Below are positions 32,390 to 44,769 of a stretch of DNA of 64,000 nucleotides, piece after piece; within the stretch, counting starts at the first letter, position 1; every line of letters starts with the position of its first letter. The position numbers were made by a program, and so were the translations under genes. Source of the DNA: Cichorium intybus (Eukaryota; Streptophyta; Magnoliopsida; Asterales; Asteraceae); NCBI GenBank assembly GCA_023525715.1, contig CM042010.1:66679966-66743965 (forward strand), given 5' to 3'. Below the pieces are notes generated by a model. The model was not told the DNA's origin. It saw nothing but the letters and a program-made list of their open reading frames with translations, and searched no databases.

Positions 32390-34420
32390 TTTCCTTTCGG
32401 AGACTCTTTCTCATGCATCTTGAATCTTACCAAGATCATGCTTACTATGGCTAGGTCTATACTGATGATAACATCTATCTGATAGATGTCTATGGATTAT
32501 GTGAGTATGTTGCACCTTCTTTATATCTCATGCCAAATATTACACTTTGCAACGATGGGAAACTCCTTTCCTGAGCTATGCATCTTGAGTCTCATCAAGA
32601 TCATCTTGGCAGAGTTTCGATCTATCTCATAGACGTTTTATAACCACCTGAGTATGCCTTATCTCTATTAAGTCTTTCATAGCGATCTGTTTCTTAACAC
32701 CAAGTCATTACACTTTGTAATGAGAAGAGACGTTTCCTAGAAACAATATGTAACTCACATATAGAGACGGTGATACTCCCACTGGCTTTGACATGGTTAT
32801 GGACTCTTCACAAAATCCAAAACTTATGGCACATTTTGAGAATCCAAACCTTTCTGACATCTTAATGGAAATCTTTCAGCCCTATCTCAAAATCCAATCC
32901 TTTGGCATATTTTGAGAATCTGAATATCCTTTCTTGCGAGATGCCCGTGGGGTAATCCTGAGCCCATGTACCTTTGTACTGGGACACTCTTTGTGAGTCT
33001 CTATTAGTGTGCCGGTGATCCACACACGCTCCACTAACGACTTACAAGGTGCCATGCAGTATCCTTTCGGATTTCATCTTCTATTGAGAGTGCTTCTCCC
33101 AGAATCAATTACTTGACTCTGGGTATCGTCTCACTCAACCAGATGTTCTGAAGGTACGTTTCTGTCCATGCTGCTTTCTTTTGATGATTCAATTACTCTC
33201 ACTGGTTTTTAGACCAGGTGTAAAATCAATCAAAATGCCACATAAACTGTATCTCGTCCTAAGGTTCTCTCAATTGGCAGCAACCGGGCTCACCAATGCT
33301 TCCAAGTAGTTGGATCGATAATCCGTACCAACTATAGTGTTTTACCACCAAATGGTATGTCACCTCGATCATAAATACTTATGATGGTGATCAAAACTAC
33401 TGGTCAAGAGAAGATTATGTCAGTATTAAAACAGAAATCCGATTTCTGCTCTAAACCTAGTGATGACTAAAGGTTCTATCACATGGCTGATCTTGAACTC
33501 ATTCAGGACTGTCCCAACTCCCAATGTTTCCTAAAAATGATTTCTTTCTGAAAGAGCTCTTGTTTTACAGGTATAGCGGGATAGCCAGTGAAACGACATT
33601 GCTGATCAGGTTCAGGCTAGTCATGAGGTTCAGACGAACACTACATGACCCTGGACTCTCTATGTGCAAGTGGGATAATCCTAGCTTCACATTTTAGGCA
33701 GTGTCTCCAAAACCTACTTAGTCTAGAATGTGGTCGGAATATGGTCTGACTGGTTTAATATTCAATTTATCAGAAACTAATTGACAATGTATCTTATACA
33801 TCAAGGATCGAACCGTTTCGGCCAACGCTCCATCATCTTCCATAAGACACATTATAACCATTAATGTTCTTGGAAGAGAATGAACTGTGAAACATTTTCC
33901 CAGTTTATATTGTCACTCAGGTTCTGTGGATCTTATACTTCCTTTGAAGTCCTTGAACTGTTCAAGGTTTCAATTCAATCGTTTTTTATGATAAGCGTAG
34001 CCATATTTGTCATTCCGAATGACAAATATCGCTAAGTACAAACAATTGTGTTCTATTTGAAGATTTGAGCAATACATAGTAACTGATGTGTTCGTTGCTT
34101 CTGATCTTGATGTCTTTTACATCTCTATGTAAATTTTATGACTTTGTTATTCTTGGTCAAGACTTGCAATCTTCAGTTGACTCTAAGTTAACTGATTCCA
34201 AAATCCTATCCTCTGGATCTTTGGGTGATTCATTTCTTTCCATTTGTGCTTTATAAAGAACTTAATTATCATCTGACTCTAAGTCAAATGATTCCAAAGT
34301 CCTGTCCAACTAGATCTTTGGTTGATTCATTTCTTGACACATTAAGAACTCAATTCATCAAGTGACTCTAAGTCAAGTGATTCTAAAGTCCTGTCCAACT
34401 GGACCTTTGGTTGAATTGAT
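32390..34420 (-). repeat. degenerate tandem repeats in the non-coding interior of element A
   Basis: Three sets: a unit of about 165 bp anchored by GCATCTTGAATCT at 32415 and again at 32580; a unit of about 75 bp anchored by CATTTTGAGAATC at about 32831 and 32906; and a unit of 88-96 bp anchored by GACTCTAAGTC at 34179, 34275 and 34363. All three sets recur in element B. Confidence 0.75.
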
Positions 34421-34800
34421 TCTTATAACATTTATCTTAACAATCATAAGGGACACAATTCCTAAAATCCAAACACTTTGGATGTATTCAACATTCAAGT
34501 TATCACCAATCATACATTCAACACAATCATACAACATTTCAAGGATAATTTCGAACAACAGGTGTTAAAAGAAAAAAACGACAATTTTATTAAAACAAAA
34601 ATCCTTGAACAATGTACTATATGATAGACAATGTCATACGCATCTAAAAGCTAATAACAATATTTCAATATCTAACTAAACTTCAAAACTGCATGAGACG
34701 GAAATCCAATCCAAATGTGCTCCTATAAGCCAAAGTCTCGTACCCTACAGATTCCCTGCATACAAACCAAAATGTGACTATCACATTATGCATCAAGGAA

Positions 34801-35640
34801 TTATGGAACGGGAGTTTTGAGGTTTTTAGATATACCTGAGCTTTCAAAAGATTTTGACTTTGGAGCGTCTTCCAATTTTTCCGCGACTGTATCCGATTCT
34901 GTGGATTCCCAGCTTAAGACATATCCAAACGATCTGGATCGTTTCTTGCTGTGTCTTCCCACTGGACGTAATCCAGAAGTAGCTGAACCATTGGAGCTAT
35001 GCCTATCCAAGAGTGACTCGTATAAAGTTAACAGTGGACGCATTTTCATGAAAGTCCTTTAATGGTTTTCCTTTCTATACGTCTGAATGAACATATCGTA
35101 CTCACTCGTCAGTGAAGCGAGTAAAATGTTAACACTCATTTCTTGACTCATGGAATAACCAAGCTTGTACAATTTGCCTATGTACGCTTCAATCTGAAGA
35201 ACATGCGAATCGATGCTACTTCCTTCTTTTAGCTTGCACTCTGCAAGTGTTTTGAAGATCTTAGCTCATTCCTCTTCAACCGGTTTTTGGAACTTTTCCT
35301 CAACCGATTGCATTAACTTATATGGCCCCAAGGATTCAAAATCCTTACGGAACTCGGGGTCAATAGTCAACAGCATGAGGTCACGAATCTTTTCAGATTC
35401 ATCAACTAACAAGTTATGCTTATCATAAAGGCTCTTTATGATGACTTGTTCCGGTGGAACCGGGATCGGATACTCGGTGAGATGAAGCTTGCCAGCAATG
35501 ACGAGAACCATTCTCCAACTGCGAAGCCATTCCTTACAGTTAATGTCAATCAGCCTTTCCATATTTGGCGGACGCATTCTGATGCTCTCAGAAATGGGTG
35601 AAGGAGGAGAGGGAGGAGAATAGACACTTGATTCAGACAT
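34801..35640 (-). pseudogene. copia-type gag of element A
   Basis: Starts at the ATG 35640-35638 (MSESSVYSPPSPPSPISESI). It is open for 124 codons with WRMVLVIAGKLHLTEYPIP and RDLMLLTIDPEFRKDFESLG, text typical of copia gag capsid (UBN2-like). A TGA at 35268-35266 interrupts it. The frame continues with HVLQIEAYIGKLYKLGYSMS and ILLASLTSEYDMF, then another stop near 35060, and a basic tail (KKRSRSF). Total length would be about 280 residues. No zinc knuckle and no protease follow. Element B carries a more decayed copy at 45591-44770. Confidence 0.8.
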
Positions 35641-36858
35641 CTACAATAAACATAATTTATTAGTTTTATTTAATCCTTTTAAATAATTACCCAATTTATT
35701 ATTTATTAAGGCTAGGACCCAAAATACCCCAACTATGATGTGAAAAGGGATGCCGTAATCACAACATAATGGTCATTAAGGTAGATAATGCATTTATCAA
35801 TTTCATCATATGAAATTCCTAGATCTGTTGAGACACATTGAACTATTCAATGGCAAGTTTAGTCTCGGATGTGCCCCACTGTTTGTGACTGGGATTCCGA
35901 GGATCACAAACCGGGTGTGAATAACCATGCGACTTAGCTCGGTACTCTCGAAGTCAATTACCATCTCTAATTGACATGCCGGTTAACCACACACGCTCCG
36001 TCAATAATGGCAAAATCGAGAAACCCATTGCGACTCTTTACAGACCCCAGTTGGCGTGCCGGTTAACCACACACGCTCCACCAACGTTCCACAAAGTGCA
36101 ATGTGCAATTCTATGGATTAGCACCAATTCACATTTTTAACCTAAAGTAACTAGATTGGGTTTTTGTTCAAAGTTCTAGTACTTTCAATTATAGCATTAT
36201 ACTTTTAAGAGGCTTAGTGGTTCTATCAAACCCGTTCGGCTAACGACACTCGACTGACCAGGAGAGCGGTGGGTAAGAGTGGATACCCATTAGACTGCCA
36301 TTTATAGGCAGTCGCCTTATACCCTCTTTATAGGACAGTTTCGTGAATGAGGCCTACTAACGGTAAGACTAACCATTTAATCTTATATATTAACTTTTAA
36401 TCATAAATATATAAGATATATTTTAATCTCATTAAAATATTTTAGAATTTATTTATTCATAATTTTCGCTAATTTATTTCAATTTTTCGAAAATTTTAAA
36501 TTAATTCTTTAAGTTGATTTAATTGATCTTTTACTTAACAATTAATTAAACTAATTAAATCTAAGATAGATATTATAAATTAATCAAATTAATTTTACCT
36601 ATCTTAAACCCCTAAGGTTCGAAACTTTCAAACTAGGGTTTAAGGGTTCCAGTTATCTTGAAGATACAGTTACCAAAAATAACAACCAACTTAAAAGGCA
36701 AGCAAATAAAGGGGATCCAAGGGGGTGGCGGCTAGGGTTAGGAAACCCTAGCCTTGATTTCGACCAAGGCCTCATCCAAGAGGTGTTTTTCGCAAAAACA
36801 CTCAAGCAAAAAAAATAATTTAAGCAAATAATATCAATTCACAAGAAAACAAGCCATA

Positions 36859-36870
36859 GCTCTGATACCA
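36859..36870 (-). other. primer-binding site of element A
   Basis: Minus-strand TGGTATCAGAGC, one base inside the right LTR. Confidence 0.93.
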
Positions 36871-36871
36871 C

Positions 36872-37556
36872 TGAAGGGTTTTCTAGCAAACAATGAACAA
36901 ATAATTCTTATGGTTCACATGCAACCCTAGAAAGATCTATGTTTTCTTCTATGATGATATCAACTAAAAACCTAAGGCCAAAAATAATTTCTAAAGATCA
37001 AATTAAGAATAACCAACAGAGTAACAGAGAGAGAGAGAGAGAGGAGGTGTAAATTATGAGGAGCCAGAGGGTTCCTTTTATAGCCTCCTAGGGTTACACC
37101 TGAAACCCTAAGGAGCCTGCAAATGGGCAAGCCTGTTGACCACTTGGACCAGATCTCTAAACCCTAATTAGGGTTTTCGCCAACCCTAGAGAAGCCTCCA
37201 AGGGTGGCGCCACTTTTAGCCCTTGGACTTCTCTTTGCTAGTTATTCAACTATTGAATAAATACAAACCAGTCCCTACACTTTTAATTAATTAATTTAAT
37301 CACTAAATTAAATCTAATTAATTCTAGATTAAATCTTAATTAATTATTATATTTTCTAATTAATATATTAACACTTAGATATATTAATAAACTATTTATT
37401 TATTTCAATTGATTTATTAAACAATTAATAAATCAAGCTTTCTCTCTATTGGACTCTACATCTATCCTCCAGCTATGAGGGCAACCCAAATGGACTTTGG
37501 TTCAATTAAAAAGATAAATACAATTATAAGTCATGGCTTAGACACCTAATCCAACA
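36872..37556 (-). repeat. 5' LTR of element A (685 bp)
   Basis: Same ends as the left LTR, with an internal deletion of about 80-85 bp and a slightly longer GA microsatellite near 37026. It holds the minus-strand TATAAAA at 37082-37076. Confidence 0.93.
37076..37082 (-). promoter_or_regulatory. TATA box in the 5' LTR of element A
   Basis: Minus-strand TATAAAA, preserved in both LTRs. Confidence 0.55.
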
Positions 37557-37561
37557 GTATC

Positions 37562-37943
37562 TTCATCTTTACAATCCAAAACAATTTTCTTGGTGTCTTT
37601 GTTTCTCCATTGATGACTCAAATGCTATCATAAAATTTACCAATGAGGTGTTAGCATTTGTATGGGTTGAAATGAAGCATTGGAACCCTCGAAACGAGAT
37701 GCCATACGCATCAACCCCGACATTGGAACATGTTTAAAGTAAGCAGGAATCCATTGATCTCTTAAGGTAAACATGTCATTAAACCATCTAAATCTCATCA
37801 ATCTTATACTTTGTCACAAATAACTTCCTACCTTCCCCAAACTGCACCTCATCTAATCTAGCATTCCATATCAGAGAATTAATTTTTCTTTTAAATTCAG
37901 GGTTATTACACAATTCCCAACAAACCTGTAAAAAAATACAAAT

Positions 37944-38040
<97 letters not shown>

Positions 38041-39803
38041 CTGTACCATATTAAAACATGAAACATATATATAAAATAAAATGTAATAATATGCCAGATA
38101 CATAGTCGATGATTAGCATTGTCAAACACTTGTTGAACAGCCCTCTCCATAGCCGGATCCTGATCAGATAGAACTAATATAGATTGCTTCTTGAACGTAT
38201 TAAGAAAGGATTCTAACAATCGTGACTGATCAAACCAGCTCCAAATGTCACACATCTCTTGTGATTGTCAATACTACTAAATGGAACAAACACCATGTTA
38301 TACCTAAATTTTTTTTAACAATCTCTAACATACAAACATGTGAACACACATAATAATAATATAAACCATATGAAAGAAATAATTATTGGTTCTGAATGTC
38401 ACATCGAATGAGATAACATCACCAAATTCTTTATAGTGAAGCTTGGCAATTTCATCAGCCCAAAACAAACAATCTAGCTTCTTGTCTAATGTCTTGTATT
38501 CAAATGAGAAGATGGGAACATGATCCACTCGATCTTTAAACTTGTTAACCAAATACTGAGCATCAGATTCTCCTAGGTGGCAATTCAAATTCTGGGAAAA
38601 ATTCTTAAAATCCTTAACATTACCACCTCGATAAGTATAACCTCCACTAAGTGCACAAAGAAGCCTATGAAAAATGGTAGAACCAACATTTTGACTTCTC
38701 ATCTTAAATATAAATGACTTTTGGTATAATTTATTTTTTTAGACAAATGTATGTTCTTCTTCGTATACAACGGATGATTATGTTTCTCCTCTACTTCATG
38801 TACAATACAGTCAATTGATCTTGGGATAATTGCACACTTCATATATATAAACTCAGTCGAATCAAGTTGTAGTTCTTTTTCAATCAAATTTTAGCATCCA
38901 ATGTGTCAACTTCAGACGTGTTAGGAACACCTTGCCAATTACACACAAAATATCTCCTTGTTTCCTTACCATTTTCTTTTTTAATAGTGACTTTCCTAAC
39001 ATCAAAACCACTCTCTATTGCATAAAAATAATACATTGCTTTGACATGCTCATAAGAAGGAAATGTAGAACCAGTAGTAGGCCTAATGTGATGAGGAACA
39101 TTTGGAATCCAATACACGGTACCACCATGTGAAGAATATTCATTGCTAGAAACCGACTCATTTAGATTTGAACCACCTTAAATGTACAGACCAAAGTATT
39201 AATATATAGAATTAAAAAAATTGTAAAAAAGTTAATAGAAATATGAAATTACCATATTCGTTTTGGACATTGTACTCATATGAAAACACATCTTCATATT
39301 GAGTAATAGGGATTGATTCGGGCGTAGAAGTTGAAGCATCATGATCATTCGGAATATCATCTAAATCAACAACATGTGCTTGATTAACAGTTTCAAAAGC
39401 TTCACAAATTTGGACAATAGACTTATTGTATTGAACATCATCTAAAAAGAAAACACAATAAGCATACAAATTAATATGAAATAAGACTTCGTTTATTCAA
39501 CTTGGAAAGCATTGTCGTACTACATAGGAATCAAATACTAATAACTACGATTATTTGATAACATCATCAAATGTTTAAAACAAAATAAAGACAAAAAATA
39601 AAAACTTGCAAAACTCGTTCATAACTTCTAATACCCTTGCACTTCTCATGATTTATGATCATCTTCTTGGGAAAATTCTGATAATCGTGATAACCCAAGT
39701 TGCCACATGCACCACATTTGCGAGGAGGACGACGCTGGATCCTCGGTTGTTGAACATTGAACCCTTGATCATCATTGGCAGAATTGTCGATCGATTGAGA
39801 CAT
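37562..39803 (-). pseudogene. FAR1-like (MULE-transposase-derived) gene, 5' part with introns
   Basis: The gene probably starts at the ATG 39803-39801 (MSQSIDNSAND), followed by a knuckle-like CGACGNLGYHDYQNF. Next is an acidic segment (39430-39240), then a FAR1 DNA-binding-type region (TFPSYEHVKAMYYFYAIESG, near 39040) and EEKHNHPLYTKK (near 38780). The transposase core shows FGDVISFDVTFRTNNY (first Asp), VLSDQDPAMERAVQQVF and NHRLCIWHI. Introns are suggested by acceptor-like TTTAG near 38307 and TTTTTTTACAG near 37926; the latter intron holds the (CA)n(TA)n tract. Frame breaks (for example near 38250) and the insertion of element A show it is dead. It could be a domesticated FRS gene or a MULE; no TIRs were seen. 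Confidence 0.78.
37944..38036. repeat. (AC)n(AT)n microsatellite in a FAR1-like intron
   Basis: AC units at 37944-37969, AT units to 38036. Lies between transposase exons. Confidence 0.95.
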
Positions 39804-40032
39804 TTTGTTGTCGAGGAAATAACAATGATGAAAAACCTTTGATCTTGAATATGCAGTAGAAAGCTCCACAACAATGGAAGGAATAATATATACAAACGAA
39901 ATAGTTTTGACCAAGTAAAACATAAACAAATATGTTTCCTGAATTCATGGGATTTGATCACACATTACTTAATTACAAAAATGTTGAAAATTACCTAATT
40001 AACCATACTTAATATAGGAAATAAAAAAACCG

Positions 40033-40034
<2 letters not shown>

Positions 40035-40126
<92 letters not shown>
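40035..40126. repeat. (TA)n microsatellite, left half of the element B target
   Basis: 92 bp of TA that ends directly at the left LTR of element B. The tract resumes at 47688 on the other side. Confidence 0.95.
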
Positions 40127-40131
<5 letters not shown>

Positions 40132-40905
40132 GGTTTTATGCAAATCTATGAACTAAAATCCTAAGTTCACATGCAACCTAGATTGGATCTATGTTTTTTT
40201 CTAATTGAACATATAATAAATTCCTAAAGGCCACAAGAAAATAATTAAAAGAATAAAATCATAAAAAACTAACCTTTTAGTTGTTTCTTGCAAGCTAAGC
40301 AACGCAAGTGCCTTGCCTCAAATGAAGTCACACCCCAAACTAGGGTTTTCAAAAGTTCCAAAGAGAGGGAAGAGAGGAAAAAGTCGTGGCTTTTATGGTG
40401 CCTATGGGTCTCTATTTATAGTTTCCAAGTGGCCACCAGATAAGCCTTTAGAGATAAACCTTTTTGAATTCAAATAAGATAAACCTTTATCTATCAATTC
40501 TGATCTATTTATCCTACCATATAATAATCGAAATTATGGATAACCCCTCCATAATTTCGTTGCCCACTTAAACTACCATAATTGTCACTTACTCAAGTAT
40601 TGAATAATTACAATTCAGCCCATGCACCTTTAATTAATCAAATTAATCACCAAATTAATTCCAATTAATTCCAGATTAATTTCTAATTAATTAATATAGT
40701 TTCTAATTAATATATTATCACCATAATATATTAATAAACTATTTATTTTATTTCTGTTGATTTATTAATCATATAATAAATCAATATTTCTCTCTCCTGG
40801 ATTTTTTGCTAAACCTCTAGCCATGAGGGCAACCTAAATGGACTTTGCTACTATCAATTAGGTAAATACAAATTATTATTCATGACTTAGACACCTAATC
40901 CAACA
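40127..40905 (-). repeat. 3' LTR of element B (779 bp)
   Basis: TGAAAGG to CCAACA, followed directly by the polypurine tract. Confidence 0.93.
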
Positions 40906-40916
40906 GTCTCCCACTT
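40906..40916 (-). other. polypurine tract of element B
   Basis: Minus-strand AAGTGGGAGAC, identical to that of element A. Confidence 0.85.
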
Positions 40917-42359
40917 AGATAAGTTTATGACTATAATTACTAATTTAACCTCTAATTAATCAGCAAACTATAGCTTCCTAGAAACTGCTGCCGAACTCTG
41001 ACCTAGTCAGTTCTGTCCATAGATAAGTGATCATATGATCCTTCGTTCAACAAGATATTTCCGGACATGAGACATGGATTGAGATCAATCTATGTATGGT
41101 ACTCTGTTTCCCGATTTCTGATTCTACTTATGAGTTTAGGACTTATAATTGAACATATCAATTCAGTCCTGACTGGCCAGCACTTTAGTCAGCTTCAAAA
41201 TCATCAAGAGGCCTACAGATATCTGTTTCCCATCAGGGTCAAGGAACGAATAAGCTTCGACTTATATGCTTATATCTTTTACCAGTCAATTTATTCACAA
41301 CAACATGTTTTATAACATCGAGTTACCGATGCGTTTTCGTACCATCAATGAACAACTGCCTTGTAAATTATAACTCATATCTCTCCACTTCAAGATCATA
41401 AGATATTATCGTCTCAACATTGCTTGTGATATAATCCATGAAGCAATCTATTGAGCGTGGGTTTATCTAATACTCAAATCTCTATTTCTAAGTACTCATG
41501 AATGTTGTAGCAATCATATTGCTATGCCTAACTCTTTAGACAGTCTACAAACCAATTCATGACAGTCTTGATTCAATACTTACTTCCCAAAGTATGAGCG
41601 ACTGTGGACCTTTCTGAATAATTAAATTATTCGGGAAGTAAAACATGCGAAAGCGAAACATAAAGATCTGACTGGCAGCTACTCCTGCTTATTACCAAGT
41701 CTCTACGAGGTAATCACCAAGTCGGATCTTGTCATAAACTATTATCGGTTTCAAGATTTCTTTTAAACTTTCAATTCTAATTTTATAGCTATGTCTTTAT
41801 GAACCTTTCACTCTTTCTATGTATCCAAAGTATCTTATACTAATGCACTTTATTGCAGATGATCCAATCGGATGTTCTTCCGATGACATCTCAATACGTT
41901 ATCCTGTCTTTTTCTCTCCTAACTCCATTATGGTAATGTGTACTGTGACTTCCTATGGTTCTAGGTGTCTTTAGTCTACTTGACTGCACCCTAAGACTAA
42001 TTCGAGGTGCTATGATGTGTCGGTGAACCACACGCGCTCCATCAGAATACCAACGAGATTCTTTAACCATGAAGTCCTTTAACATCAAATTACCACTTTA
42101 AAAAAATCTTTCAAATTATTACTATTACTTTCACCCCAATCATTTCCCAATGAAAACAAACCATCCAGTATTCCTAGCCAGACAATGTCCAGAATCCAAC
42201 TTACTATGCCCTAAGCATCAAGTCATCAGGATATGTTCATGACATTTTGATCGATCCAAGAAACTTGTGGAACCCGATCTAATCTTATTCCAAACCCTTT
42301 CAGAATCCAAAGATTATTTATAATCCTTGTGTCATGATTTTCGAAAAACTATTTCCTTT

Positions 42360-44420
42360 CAGAGACTCTTTTCATGCATCTTGAATCTTATCAAGATTAT
42401 GCTTACAATAGCTATGTCTATGCTGACGATTTCATCTATCCAATAGATGTTTGTGAATTACGTGAGTATGTTGCACCTTCTTTATTTATTTCATGCCAAG
42501 TCATCACACTTTGCAATGATAGGAAAAACCATTTCCTAGGGCTATGCATCTTGAATCTCATCAAGATCATATTGGCAGAGTTTCGATCTATCTTATAGTC
42601 TTTTACAACCACCTGAGTATGCCGTATCTCTATTAAGTCTTTCATAGAAATCCGTCTCAAAACACCAAGTCATTACACTTTGTAATGAAAAAGACGTTTC
42701 CTAGAAACAGTATGTAACCCACATATGGAGATAGTAGATAACAGCGACACTCCCACTGGCTTTGACTCTTTCGGACTCTTCACAAAATCCAAACCTTTTT
42801 GGCACATTTTGAGAATCCGAAACCTTTCTGACACAGTTATGGGAATCTTTCAGGATGTTCACAAAATCCAAAACTTTTGGCACATTTTGAGAATCCGAAT
42901 TTCCTTTCTTGCGAGGTGCCCGTGGGATGAATCCCGGGGCCATGTACCTACTGTATTTGCATGCTCTTTGTGAGTCCTTATTAGTGTGCCGGTAATCCAC
43001 ACGCGCTCCACTAACGTCTCAAAATGTGCCATGCATTATCCTTTCGGATTTTATCTTCTATTGAGAGTGCTTCTCTCGGAATCAATTGCTTGACTCTGAG
43101 TATCGTCTCACTCAACCAGATGTTCAGTAAGTACATTTCTATCCATGTCGCTTTCTTTTGATGATTCAATTACTCCCACTGGTTTTTAGACCAGGTGTAA
43201 AATCAATCAAATTGTTACATAGACGTGTCTCGCCCTAAGGTTCTCTTATTTGGCAACAACCGGGCTCACCAATGCTTCCAAGTAGTCGGGCTGCTAATTC
43301 ATACCAACTTTAGTGTTTTACCACTAATTGGTATGTCACCCAGATCACAGCACTTTATGACGGTGACTAATACTACTAGTTAAGAGAAGAGTATGTCAGG
43401 TTTAACAGGAATCTGATTCCTTCCCAAAGCCTAGTGATGACTAAAGGTTCTTTCACTGGGCTAATCCTGATCTCATCCAGGACGTCTTAACTCCCACTGT
43501 TTCCTTAGAACATGAGTCCATTCTAAAACAGCTATTATTTCACAGGTACAGCGGGATAGCCAATGAAACGACATTGCTGATCAGGTTCAGGCTAGTCATG
43601 AGGTTCGGACGAACGCTACATGACCCTGGACTTTCTATGTACAAGTGGGACGATCCCAGCTTTACATTTCAGACAGTGTATGCATAACCTACTTAGTCTA
43701 AGATGTGGTCGGAATATGGTTTCTATGCTCTGACTGGTTGAATATTCAATTCATCGAAAAACTAATTGGAAATGTATTTTATACATCGAGGATCGAACTA
43801 TTTCGACCAATGCTCCATCATCGTCCCTAAGATACATTATAACCATTAATGTTCTTGGAAGAGGATAATCTGTGAAACATTTTCTCAGTCTATGTTGTCA
43901 CTCAGGTTCTGTTGATCTTATACTTCCTTTGAAATCCTTGAACACTTCAAGGTTTCAATCAATCACTTATTCTGATAAGCGAAGCCATATTTGTCATACT
44001 AATTGGCAAATATCATGAAGTATAACTAATTGTGTTGTGTTTGAAGATTCGAGCAATACACAGAAACTTATGTGTATGTTGCTCAAAATCTTAATATCTT
44101 TTACATCTCTATGTAAATTTATGACTTTGTTAATTTGTTCAAGATATGCAATCATCACCTGACTCTAAGTCAACTGATTCCAAAATCCTATCCTTTGGAT
44201 CTTTGGGTGATTCATTTTTTGCCACATGTGCTTTATAAAGAACTTAATCATCATGTGACTCTAAGTCAAATGATTCCAAAGTCCTGTCCAACTGGATCTT
44301 TGGGTGATTCATTTCTTGCCACACATGGTTTTATTAAGAACTCAATTCATCATGTGACTCTAAGTCAAATGATTCCAAAGTCCTGTCCAACTGGACCTTT
44401 GGTTGAATTGATTTTATAAA
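42360..44420 (-). repeat. degenerate tandem repeats in the interior of element B
   Basis: Same three sets as in element A: GCATCTTGAATCT at 42375 and 42546 (171 bp); GGCACATTTTGAG at 42801 and 42879 (78 bp); GACTCTAAGTC at 44161, 44257 and 44356 (96 and 99 bp). Confidence 0.75.
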
Positions 44421-44769
44421 ATATCTTTTAACAATCATAGAAAACACAATTCATGAATACAAACACTTTGGATGCATCATCATTCAAGTCATTACCATTC
44501 ATGCAATTAACACACTCATACAACCTTTCAAGGCTAAACATGTATTAAACGAAAAATTAACATTTTATAAAAGCGAAATATCCTCAAACAGGTAATGTTG
44601 CACGCATCTAATAAGCTAATAACAAGGTCATAGTATCTAACTAAACTCCAAAACTGCATGAGCTTCAGATCCAATCCGAATGTGCTCCTTTGCAACAAAA
44701 TCCCGCATCCTACCTAGTCCATGCATACAGAGCAAATGTGATAAACACATCCTGTATCAAGGAATTAAG

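Larger units (their letters stand above)
32066..36085 (-). repeat. four dispersed copies of a 29 bp motif in element A
   Basis: Copies at 32066-32093, 33009-33038, 35976-36004 and 36056-36085. The plus-strand core reads GCCGGTTAACCACACACGCT (the two left copies have GGTGA in place of GGTTA), followed by CC and an A/T/C-rich end. Element B has four copies at matching places. No function known. Confidence 0.85.
30217..37556 (-). mobile_element. element A: gag-only, copia-type LTR retrotransposon (TR-GAG-like)
   Basis: Two related LTRs (30217-30981 and 36872-37556, both TGAAGGG...CCAACA) enclose about 5.9 kb with a primer site on the right and a polypurine tract on the left, so it runs on the minus strand. 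The only coding trace is a copia-type gag (35640-34801). The remaining 3.8 kb towards the 3' LTR has no protease, integrase or RT. It consists of degenerate internal repeats shared with element B. Non-autonomous elements with LTRs and gag alone are known as TR-GAG. It interrupts a FAR1-like gene with target duplication GTATC. Confidence 0.88.

Noticed and set aside
41891..42088. Small frames inside elements A and B (for example 31146-31427, 41067-41315, 42701-43000)
   Set aside because: Homologous positions in the sister element carry stops or shifts and no family was recognised; these are chance frames in non-coding repeats.
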